From Sipunculus nudus (Eukaryota; Annelida; Sipuncula; Golfingiida; Sipunculidae): 64,000 bases of DNA. The notes below the pieces were generated by a model. The model had not been told where the DNA came from. It was given only the letters and a program-made list of their open reading frames with translations, and made no database searches. Shown one piece after another: positions 24,201 through 36,200 of this stretch (its first letter is position 1; each line of letters opens with the position of its first letter). The DNA lies in the NCBI GenBank assembly GCA_026874595.1, contig CM049308.1, positions 80,896,124-80,960,123 on the forward strand, given 5' to 3'. The translations under genes and the position numbers were made by a program.

Positions 24201-27200
24201 ACACATATCTTTGACAACCTGGCAGAACTTTATATACCTTATATTTTAATGTTTTACTGTGTTATGTAAAAATAACCTGGAGGTATCCTTGTATATTAAA
24301 TGGTAACACCTTATACCAGGACAATTACTATGACAACATGACAGAAATACAAAGTATATTAAATAGTAAATGCATAATCTATCTCACTTCTCAGTGATTT
24401 CCAAACAACATTGTAGAACAGCGATGTATGCCATTGATATCAAAGTACACCAGTTCATGACTGTGACAACCTGATTGAAATACAAAGTTTTTAAATATGA
24501 ATTCATAGTCAATCTCAGTGATTAACTGTGATTTACTGATAACAATCCCACTTTAGAGTAAGCAATTAATATGGACAGAAATACAGAGTATATTAAATAA
24601 TGGATGCATAATCTATCTCACTTCTCAGTGTACAACATTGTACAACAGCGATCGATGTATGCTAATGATATCACAGTACACCAGTACCATGACTGTTACA
24701 ACATGATTAACATACAAAGTGTATTAAATATAACTTCATTGTCAATCTCAATGATTTACTGACAACTATGACACTTAAAAGTGAGAAGAGAATACCTACT
24801 CTTGAAAACAATACTAGAATAGACCAATCAAAGCTTAATAGAGTACCGAAATATAGTCTCTTTAAGTAACACTAAATCTATACTTAAAATTTAAACATCA
24901 TATAAATTGATATATCCAAAAGTGTCTATGAGACTAGACATTATGAACAGATAAAGACACTATGACTACTGTGTACTAATATTATAATTCAGCATTTGGA
25001 TTATTGTAATACTGTTGAAGTCTTTAAAATATTATACAAAAAAAAGATTCAAGGACCAAGGATTGCACGGTCAGAGAAGATGTGAACAACATCATATCCG
25101 TTATATATGAAGACTGGTGTATTCAGGGATGTAGACATTTCCATACAGCTTTCTTAATATTTTTTATCTAAAGTCGTAAAGATAAGGAACAATGAGCAAA
25201 TGGCAAATTATGTGTTCATTGTTTTATGTTGACAGTGGAATACATGATATAAATACCAAATGTTCCAGTGATGGTGGTTTTTATATTAATATCCTCAAAA
25301 GGAATAAAATTAAATATTTATACCATTCAGTTATAGAGGAGCTACAAGATGGAAACATCCCCGCCGAGATGAAGTAGTTTGTTTACAGAAAAAAAAATAT
25401 TTTTAAATACCAGATAAAGATTATTTTTTTTTTTTTTCCATGTGCACAAAGAGTGTCAGTGTTTATTGCAGTCTAAAGACATCTTTAAATATACTTCGAA
25501 GATCTAGTCTTCTCTGTCTGAGTTGTAACTAATCCATTTAAACTGAATAAACTGCAAACTATCTTTTGACTGATAATTAAAGTGAAACATGGACATTAAC
25601 TAAAAACCTTTATAGTAATATTAGGCTTCTAAATAATAATTTCTTCAAAGATAAAATGCAGATGTTTAATAAGGTTCACCACTCAGTGATGTCCCAAGTT
25701 CTCTCCCGCTACAACCTCAAGTACAACCCGGTTAACCAGTTGTTAACCCAAAGATCGCTTTCATAGAATAAAACAATATTTGATCAAAGTTCCTCATGGG
25801 GTCGCTTAATATATATTATTTATTTTTGCACTGCAATTAAATCATTTCGACTGTCCTCACATACCTTTGAATTTCAGTTCGTAGTTTTTTTTTTTTTTTT
25901 TTTAAACATAGACATGCATCGAACACGCATTCCATGATGAGCGATAAAACAATCAATCAATACCAAGTCCGCTCTCTCATACCCATGGGTCTTAACTGAG
26001 TCTCTAATACCGTAAATTACTGAGCTGTTAAATCTCTACTTCATCAATAGAGGCCGCTCTAGCAGACTTTCGCGGGGTTTACTTGAAGTCGCCCTGGTCG
26101 TGTTGCCGAAAATAAATCCTTGGTTACCACAGAGGACAAGAGAAAATAGGCCTGCAGAAATAATCCTGGGTGAAGACATGAAATGTCACTGGCCTTATTG
26201 AGTAGCCCCTTGTTAAACTGAAATTACCTGGCCTTCAACAATGAGTTGACCCCTGGTAAAGCGTGAACGCTTTCCCTCATTGTGCGCTTTCCTCATATGC
26301 GGCAAGGCTTTTAATCTCTGGTCATAGTCCTCTTTTGTGAAGTCTTCAAACACCAAGTTTCGTCCGTCCTCCCCCCTCCGTTTTCCTCTGGATATTATAT
26401 CATTTCTCGTTTCTCTACTATGGAATCTTGCAATGATTTGTCTCACTTTGCCCGGTATTCTTTTTCCTGTTCTGTGTGTATATTCTATAGCTCTGCAAAT
26501 TTCATTTTTATCAGCTCCCGGCATTAAATTATGATTGTGTAAAAAGTCCACCAATTTTTCTCTAACTTTCTCATTCTTTTCCTCACGAATGCCATTTACT
26601 CTAATGTTGAATTCTCTTGTGTGCCTTTTTAAGTTCAGAACATCTTGTTTCACCTCAGTAAGTTCTTTTTCAGCCTCCTCTCTAGCAGAGCGTTCTGCAC
26701 GTAATTGTTCCGTCAGGCTTTCATTTTCATTTTTTAGTCCCTCTATACTTTCATGAGCATTATCCAAACTGGTTTCTATGGCCCTCAGTTTAGTTTCAAA
26801 CTCTTTAGTTATATGTTCTATGATGGAACTACGGGTATGCTGACCTGGGTCTGCAGACTTTTAATAGCCGCCATAATGTTCCTGTAACACCTCTCGTCAG
26901 ACAAATCCTGCATGTCCATATCACTGGTGTTATCATCACCTCCAAGTTCCGTTTGTTCTGAGGATACCTGACTGTGCTTTCTCAGCATATACGCATCTAC
27001 AGTCTGCTCACCTACTTTTGGTTTGTTTTTGGGAGGCATTGTATTCCCCAAAATATTATTTCTTGCAATATTTATGGACACTACTCAGAGCGCTGTCAAG
27101 GCACGTCTACCTAGGTGTCGCCATTAACCGGAAGCATACTAACATAACAAGCTCAGAAATGACTGGAGCTAGGACCACCAAGTTTTGTGCAAATTTAATT

Positions 27201-30200
27201 TTTTAAGGACAAAAAAGTAGTAATTTTAGCCTCTTTCAGTTAAAAAATGTTTTATGATGAAACTGTCAGGCTGAATGGTTTATTTTTCTCCAGAATTATC
27301 CTAGGGTGGGGTTCTTTCAATTGTATAAAAATAGATTGGGCAAGATATTGTCTGTAACTATAAATAGCTTGGCAAATTGCCAACTATTTCAGACTTGGCA
27401 ACAGCCAAGTCTCAGTCTGGATCTGTTTATAGCTTTGGCACACTGCCAACTATAACATATGTTGCAACAGGTCAGGAGTTCACTCATTGCAGCCAGCTAC
27501 AGGTCAAGAGGTCATTCCTTGCAGTATCTGCACTTGTCAATTTGCTTTGCTCGACTTGGGGCGATTGTCTGCCACGGCTGAGCTTGGTCAGCCCATTGCT
27601 CCTGACTTAGGAGAACTTTGATGTATTGGCCTGAAATTTGACCTGTCCATGCATCTTTGATGGCATTCTTGTACACAAGACTGGTGTTTCCATCTTCAAT
27701 GACTTTTGCACAGTGTATGTCCCTGCTTATGTTTTAGGAAGGATTTGATATTCAGCTTGAAATTTAGCATATGTATACATACTTGGTTTTTAAAATGTTT
27801 AGTACTTACATTGTACTTGAAAAGTAATGGTCAAGAATATGTTATCATGGAAGCTTTATCCCTGATGTATATCCCATTTCACAGGTTCACATTAGGCCTG
27901 TAAACCTTGCCATATAAATCCCTCATTTGAACAGGATTTAGGCAACATGTTGAGGGCAATATGTAATGATCAGTGTTTCAAATTTATAGTTTGACATTTT
28001 GCTTATTCATTATCGACTCTCTCCATGCTGCTTAGCTCAACTAGTATTCATAACTACTTATTTGGTCCAAAAAACATCTTGCTGGGTTATTAGCCAAATT
28101 AATCAGGTGATTGCCATGACCGGTGGGTCAACAATTCACACTGTTCTTTCTAACTAAACACAGGCAGTTACATTCATTGAATGATTTCATGCATAGACAT
28201 GTTATTCTTATGGTTGGTGTAAGTACCTAACAAAAGGGTAGGAGTAGTTGATTTATGTTATTAATTGCGTCTTTAAAAATGAAGAACAAAGATTTATCTT
28301 CTTTTTCAGGATGAAGTTGGATTTGGAGATGATTCCTTTGAAACTTATGTTCGCTGTAATTTTTAAGGTAGATGTTGGAGCTGTTCAAAGCACTGTTTTT
28401 GAAGCTTACCTCTGGGATTGGGCTATGCCAGCCCTTAAAGTGAATCTGTTTGCTATTGGTGAAAAATACAAAAGTAAGAAAGCACCTACATTTCCAATGC
28501 ATAAAAAATTGACAAATGATGAAAATGCTACTAAAAGGAGAAAGAAACGTGCTGATAATGAGGAAGAAGAGAAGTTTGAAGGTTGTAGTGTTGAACAGTT
28601 ACCAGGTCGGTCCCCAGAAGATCCGGCATATAAACTGGATGTGATGGCGGTGGCTGACACAAGTACACCGAACATGTTCCTGGCCATCGGTACATTCCCT
28701 GGAGGTGAGGATGTCCAAACTTACTCAGATTTCAAGAAAGGACCTATTGAAGTACCAACAATTCTTAAAGATGGCGTGCCTCTGTTCTTTACAGTCGAAG
28801 CCCAAACTCCAGACAACCTTACTTCTTATACGACATGCAGCATTCCTACTTATGATATTACCCCAACTGTTGGTCGCATCAGCTGGTATCCTTATTCAAG
28901 CAACACAAGGAATATCAGGGGCATGGTCAGAGCATTTGATGACTCGGTCATTTACCCTGATCAGAGGGTAGCGGTGGGCAAAGGAGAAGGAGCTGAGGCA
29001 GATCAAGTTGTACCTTGGACGGAATTTAAAATCAGTCAGTCTACCCTTAATACTGGTGCCCCTGAAAGAGAGCTCAGACAGTTTACTGATCCTCAGCCAG
29101 GCAGACTCACTTCCCCTCCTATTAAAGAGCTTCAGATTGACACACCTGTGGCATGTGCACAAGAATGTGTCAAACTTGATAACTGTATGTGTTTTGACTT
29201 TGATCACCATAACAGAGATTGCCTTCTCCAAGGTCATGTTGAGGGAGAACATGGCATAAGACTTCGCCTGTCTAAGAAATTTGTGAACTATGAGAGGTTG
29301 AATAAAGGGTTAGGATGGTGGTTTGAGTACAATGGGCTGGATGCCTTACAGCATGGACAGTTGTACCAGATGAATGCTCATTTTAAGAATGTCCTTGAGT
29401 ATGAATCGTACATCCCTTCTACTGGTACCTTGGTGGATCAGGTTCCTCCACTCCCTGGCCCAGTTGGGACTGCAGAGAGGGACGAAATGGTGAAGACTGG
29501 CTGCAAAGCATCACCTATGCAGAGATGCCATGACCTCACTAATATCCCAGACCATAGGTAGGTGTTCTCCACTTAGCTCAGGATCAAATTACCTAATTAC
29601 CTCTGTCAAGGAGGTTAATTGTGTTCACCTGTGTCTGTTTGTGTGTTAATCCCCTGTCTCAGCAGAGCTGGGTATGTATAGTGATCAGGTCTGTCTATCG
29701 TTCAGTAAACAATTTCTATGCAACATGATATCTCAAAATGTTTGACTGGGATCTTTTTAATTTAAAGGCATATCATATTTGCCTCTGAAACTATTTAGGT
29801 TTTGGTCAAAATAGAATGATTTTGGATTTTTTAATGAATTTACTATGATTATACATTTCATATGCATAATGATATCTCAAAATTACTGTGGATTCAGAAT
29901 TGTTCATGGGTTTTTATTTTCATGGAACTTGTGGGTACTTTTATCCATGATATTAAAAACCCAATGATCATTAAGGCTGAAAGTCAAATTATTTAAAGTC
30001 CATCGCCCCTGTGATGGTTTGAAAGTGCGTCTGCACTACCTTACACCGGTGGGTGTGGACTTGCTCTCTCTCTCATATTATCTCACTAAACGTCATAGTT
30101 ATAGGTCATTTTGCACTGCTCATCGTATTTGATTGTTTGTTAGAGTAATGTCAGTTTTTGATTGAATAAACAACAGTAGACATTGATCTTTTATTATTAA

Positions 30201-33200
30201 TCATGTTGGATGCCGATAATGACAGGCTAAGCTGACTGACAGCTGATGCAGCTGAGTGATGGAGTGACGGTCCCTCTGCATGGTTTCTGGCGCAAGTACC
30301 ATGTGATGTTGGGAACAAACAGATAACTGCTCCCTGTAAACAAGGCAACACCACCCTATAGCTGCATCCTGTTAATTACTGGCCAGCAATAACAGCTAAA
30401 CTATGCGCCAGAGTTAATCTAGTTGGTCCCTTGGCTGGGTGATGAGTCACGGTCTGCTGAGCACAATTTTGAGCAGGAGCCCAGTTTAACTGTGGCCTTG
30501 TTCCATGGGTGCACTGGACCCCACTGGAGTGGAAACGGGGTTTCTTCTGAATGATTGACATACCAGTCTCAAGCATCGGGACTTGCTCTCATTAACCTTG
30601 TAATGCATGACTTCATTTGATGGACTCAGGTGGAATAATCACTGAGAAATCTATCAAGATTTATCTAAATATGTTCACCCACAATTCTGATAAGTCTAAC
30701 GATATTTTAGTTGTTGTGTCATTGAGTAAACACAGCTTGCATGGGGACTACATGGATCTGACATTTGATTTAATGAGTCTTAAACTTTCAGTGCATTTTT
30801 ACTGAAGAATCACCGATCTTTTGCTTATTTTCAAGTCTGTTCACAAATTAATTTTAATGAAATGCATAACCAGGAACAATTAATCCACAAAAGTTTTCAC
30901 CCAACAAATAGTGATTAAGGTCAAAACCATGAAATTTTAAACCGACAATTTTTTTCTGAATCCACAGTATATCTTATATTCACTTATAATTAAAATGTCA
31001 AGTGAACATTATGGGTCTCCTGACCTAGCTGATAAGGTTTTACTCACACTCCTGAATGATTTTTGGAATTTTAAATTTTGCTTTTATATTTTTTATATGG
31101 GATGTAAATCTGTCAAACCATCAGTTTGTAAACAAGAATGTTAACAAAAGTGCTGTAGTTGATAAATTCATGTTAAGCCTTAATTCAGGAATAGATAAAA
31201 ATGAAACATATAAGTTTAAACATGTTGTGCGACCTTGTCTCTTAATAATGTATGTTTGTATGTTTGATGGTAAATGGTCTCCATTCTTTATTATTCGTTT
31301 TTGATCATTCCAGAATAATTGAAGATGGCCCTGATGGCTTAACCCTATTCCATGGAAATGAACCTTTGAATGAGAAACGTTTCACATCCAGCAACCACTT
31401 CCTAGCAGGTAAATGAAACATCTGAGATTGTAACATTCCAGCTCAGGTTAACTTAGCTTTGGCTGTATTTTGTGTTTTTGTCATGTAAATATTACTGTAC
31501 AAAACATTTTGGCCTAAGTGCTATAAGACTGAAGTACCTTGGTTGAAATGCAACTTGTGCAACTACTGTAAGTAGCAATGCATGTGCTTTTCCTAGTGAA
31601 TAATTGATATTTATATATATATCACGCGCCATCTTCTGGTCTGACCTATCTTAAGATGGGTCAGACCCAATATCCCATCATGATTTTTTAGATAACAAGT
31701 AAAGTATTATCAATATCAGTAAATAAACTTAAGGAGATGGGCCTGTGCGAGGTCAATAATGGTGATTGGTTAATGGGCCTGTTACATCTTAAGATTGGTC
31801 TCAACCAATAACTGACAATAAATATTAAAATAACATCCTGAAATGGACTTGTTCCAAGTTGACATTGTTAATCGGTTTTTTGGTCAGTCCCATCTTAAGA
31901 TGAGCCAGATCAGAAGATGGAGCACAGCATATACACACCACATGAAAAGGCGGATTTGTCACTTATGTCTGTTTGAATGCATTAAGTATATTGAACTCAT
32001 TTCGATCAACCATAAACTGGTTTGTATTGCATAGGGGCATACCAGGCAAGTTTGCTGTATCTGCTGATTGTTGATAGGATTAACTTGGATTCAGAGAATT
32101 TTAGTTACAAAGTCATAAATATAATTGTATCATTTAAAGATTACAGAGCAAGTTCTCTTTACTGACCCAGGGCTATGGAACACCCACATTGTGAAATTAA
32201 CATTTATGAATACTATACACACTTTAACTAGACCTTATTGAGACAATTTTTTATCCAGGTACCTGGAGAGGATTCAGTGATCCAGAGAGTGGTCTATATG
32301 CTTACATGTGGAAACTTGGCACCAGTGTGTGTGGAGATGAAATCCTTGAATTAACAGATCCTCATGCTCACATGATCGACCCAAGTCACTGGACAAACAC
32401 TGGAGTCCTCAGCGACCTTACTCTCCCAGATGGAAATTACTATCTGTCTGTACAAGCTATTAACAATGTTATCTATGGTGGAGCTCTGGTTACCACTGTG
32501 TGTCATTCAACTCCACTAGGTGTGGATTCCACCCCGCCAGAGTTTTATGGCATCAGGGATGTTGTTTATGATGAGTATTTCAACAGAATTGTTGTTTACC
32601 ACAACTTCTCAGATCCTGTGTCTGGTGTTGCTAGGGTGGACTTTGGATTAGGTATGTACTTGTATTCATATCTCTGTTATATCCAGTTGATACTATTGCA
32701 AGAACAAACCAGAACATACATTTTCAGTTGATATGAACCCTGTTTGAACAGTTTTGGCTCCTGAGAAATAATTAAGGAATGGCATTGTCTTGTTTGTCAT
32801 ATCTACAGCACCTAGCTTTTTATACAGATTCAGTTAAATAGTTATAAATAGTTAAGATATTTTAACAGTGATAAACAGACAATTAATTTTATATCTTTTT
32901 AAATGGCAGTATATTAAACTATTGCAAGTATTAATCTGGTGAAATAAAAGGTTTTAATATAAATAATTTATTTTGCTGCCTTTTTCCTGGTTCCAACTAG
33001 CAGAGGAATATCATGAACAAATATGTGCATGTGATTCTTCATGTGTTGCCTTGTCAGATATTAGCATTTTAAGTTCAGCTGACTGTAACTGTAGTGTAAG
33101 TCATTTGACCTATAGTGATCACCCTTTGTCTGCCGTCTGTCCAGTTGTCCACCCATCTGGCCGTAAACAGGGCACAAATTGTAACCATAAGACCTAGAAA

Positions 33201-36200
33201 CTTCAGACTGCACATCCAGGGAGGTCCATGAAAAATTTCCTTGGAAACCTGAATTTAGGTCTCTATTACCCATATCCTCTGAGCAAGAATCTTCTAACTT
33301 GACATCCTTGGACCAGCTTCTGTGGCTCAGGGGTAGAGGGCAGGAGATTGTGGGTTCAAATCTCAGCCGAGCCAATGAGGTTTTTCACAGTCTGCCCCCA
33401 CCCAGGGTGAGCGCTCTGCAGGCTTAATGGGAAGGCTGAGCCCCACAGCCGTGTATCACTCACATATGAGTGTGCTTTGGGGGGTTCCTTGGTGTTATGA
33501 CCCAGCAATGGGGATGATTGCACACCTTGGACCCGCAGGTGTGGTAGTCAAGTAGTCCCAAACCGAAATGGAAACTCTGCAGATGAACATACTTAGTTTA
33601 AGAATAATTGAGCAATAAAAAATGGAGGTTGCTACCTCCACCAAAAATTAAAAAAAAAAAAAAAACTTGACATTCTCATGAAAAATCTCCTTGTAAACTT
33701 GAATTAATGTTTCTGTTACCCTTATCCTCCGAGCTATGAGGCTCTTAAGTCACCTCAAGAATTTATAATAAAATATTGATACAAAAGCTCTAATATCTGA
33801 ATAACTAATGCATTGATCACCATGATTGTTTGCATGCTTATGGATCATGGAGTATTTCATCAGTTCATGCTGACCAGTGGCACCACCTTTTTTTTCAAAT
33901 ATTTACGCATTTTTTTGTCTATTTGTGAGACCTTCAAAGATGCAGTCGCCAGTTAACAGGGTAAAGATCGTAAACACTGGACCTGGAAGCTTCTAACTTG
34001 ACATCCAGGGAGGTTCTAGGAAAATCTACTTGGAATTATGAAATAAGGTCTCTATTACTCTTGTCCTTTGAGCTGTGGGGCTCGTAAGTACCCTCCAGAA
34101 TAATTCAAAGTTTGATACATAAGCTCAAGTATCTGAAAAACTACTGCATTGATTACCATGATTTTTTATATGCATGTTAATCATGGAGCGTTTAATCAGT
34201 TTTTTCCAGACTGATGGCGTCCCCTAAATTTTTTCCTAATTATACACATTACTTTCTAATTTTTGAGTCCTTCAAATGTAGCTGTCATCCGTAAACAGAG
34301 CACAAATCGAAAGTGATGGACCTAGAATCTTCTAACTTGACATCCTGGGAGGTCCATGAAAAATCACCTCGTACACCTGAGATTAGGTCTGTTACCCATA
34401 TCCTCAGTTTGGTGTGGTTATGGGTCTTGATAAAATAAAGCTAATATGCCTGAATGATGATGCCACCTACATTATCTTAATTTTTTGCCTGTGCAAGGAC
34501 ATATTGTCAACATGTCAGTCGGCTGAGCGTCATTACCAATGGGGCAGTTGTTATATTTAGGGAAGACCAAGCATGATGTAGGTGTGAGGCCATACACATC
34601 CCGCCCCAACACAAAGTTGGAGGAAGACAACAACATGTTTGTGCAGAAAGACATCAGTCTGGAGGATGGTGTTCCAGTGTGGGTCCGTACTCGAGCTGTA
34701 AACAATGGTAACTATTGCAGTTCAGAAAGTCATGTTTTTGTAATCCGGCTTCTGTGGAGGTAAAGCACAATTAAGACTTAAAGCCAGAAGGCTTGAGTTT
34801 GAATTTCAGCTTAGGCGGTGAGATTTTTCCCAGTTGGCCCCTACCCAGGGTGAGTGTTCTGCAGACTTAATGGGAAGGCAGGACAAACAACTGTGTCTCA
34901 CTCACAAAAGAGTGGTGGTATTACCCAGCAATCGGGAGAATTACATACCCAGGACCCACAGGTGCAGTTGTCATCAGGCCTGGTAAACAACAGGATATGT
35001 TATGATAGGAAACCAGTGCTACTGCCCTGTCACATAGCCAAAACCAGAATGGAATTCTGCACATGTACCTACTTTGTTAAGACATCATTGAAAAAGTAAA
35101 GGTGGTTACCTCAAACAAATAAAATATAAAAAAAAGTAGTTTTATATGGAATGAGGTTGATGGTTACATAATCACTAATGGTCACCTGCCACTGTTGAAA
35201 GATCTCTGGTCAAGATAGGTATTAAGGAATTTTGCTGTTCATATTGATTAATCTCAGCTTAACCATATGGTACTTTTACAGTAGCATTTTTTAGTCTTAA
35301 TTTCCGAATGTTTGATTATAGCATTGGATAAAATCACACTTTTCCAAGTTGCAGGTTTTTCCTTTTACAGTTAGCTGCTTATTATCAATTGCCTTCATGT
35401 GTATTAATGTTATCAAACTCTTTAAGAATTCCTCCTGGTCCAGAACTAGGTACAGGTTTAAATTTTATAAAAATTTACATGAATGGTCATTACTGATTAT
35501 TGTTTCAATGCAGTACTTTAGGTGCAGAAATAATTGTTTTACAGTTGATTTGTTCACAACCGGCAGCAGCTCCACCCCAATAGTAGTGGATGCCAGCCCA
35601 CCTATCCCAGGTGTTGTAATGGATGGGTTGATATTTGATGAAGACAGCAATTTTCAGTCCAGTAATCAGACAATCTGTGCTCAATGGAAGGACTTCTATG
35701 ACCCTGATACTGGAATAAAAAAGTATGTAAAAATTAACATATACAAGTATGTCTATTTGTGTTTTTTCATATATTGCTTTTTCTTGCTTTTCCAAATAAA
35801 AAAAAATATAAATGCAAATTGATTAATTATATAAAATTCTTGGTATATTAAAAAACTAAAAATAAAAATTATTTTAGTTGTCACTTTATAATGACAAGAA
35901 ATTGTCTGATGATGGAATTTTGTAATTATTTAGTTTACAGATATTCCTTGGCAGTTCAGAACCACACTTTGCATTTGGCTTGAATTCAATTGCTGTTGTG
36001 TATTTACAGGTATTATTGGGCAGTTGGTACAGAACCTTACTCTACCAATCTTGTTGACTGGATAGAATTAACAAGTCATGAAAAGCAAGCATGTACTGAT
36101 GTTCAGCTGAACCACACAGGGGTATACTACTCCACGGTCATGGCAGAGAACATGGGCCTCAACCCTCAACGGTCAAACGCAACATCAGATGGAGGTGAGG

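Larger units (their letters stand above)
18874..27131 (-). mobile_element. Full-length L1/Tx1-type LINE, antisense in intron b-c
   Basis: On the minus strand the element runs from 27131 (5' end, about 50 bp of leader) through ORF1 and ORF2 to an A-rich tail, seen as T-runs from 18874. It is flanked by a perfect 14-bp duplication AAGCATACTAACAT (18860-18873 and 27132-27145). The same host repeat elsewhere (18410-18440) has an uninterrupted equivalent, so both ends are well placed. ORF2 has an APE-type endonuclease and a reverse transcriptase with Y-A-D-D; ORF1 is coiled-coil plus RNA-binding type. Both frames are broken, so this copy is dead. The 3.3 kb between ORF1 and ORF2 is far longer than usual for L1. 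Insertion is antisense to the host gene, as is common for LINEs tolerated in introns. Confidence 0.93.
18036..28136. mobile_element. Hairpin-type repeat element (copy 8), split by the LINE
   Basis: Starts TTTTTTAGCTAACCTGTGAG (head variant) and ends with CAGGTGATTGCCATGACCGG..CAACAATT at 28136, both recognisable versions of the superfamily ends. Its interior carries monomers with 'accaccaaatttTATGCA' and 'GGTGCCACCT' rather than the GGCATA type. Without the LINE it is about 1.8 kb. The LINE sits at 18874-27131. Confidence 0.65.

Noticed and set aside
28248-28309. ATG-led frame extending upstream of exon c
   Set aside because: The TTTTTCAG acceptor at 28309 and exact phase fit with exon b show this part is intron.
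33322-33370. Functional tRNA gene
   Set aside because: A- and B-box-like motifs are present but the sequence continues into a SINE body with an A-tail and does not form a full cloverleaf by eye.
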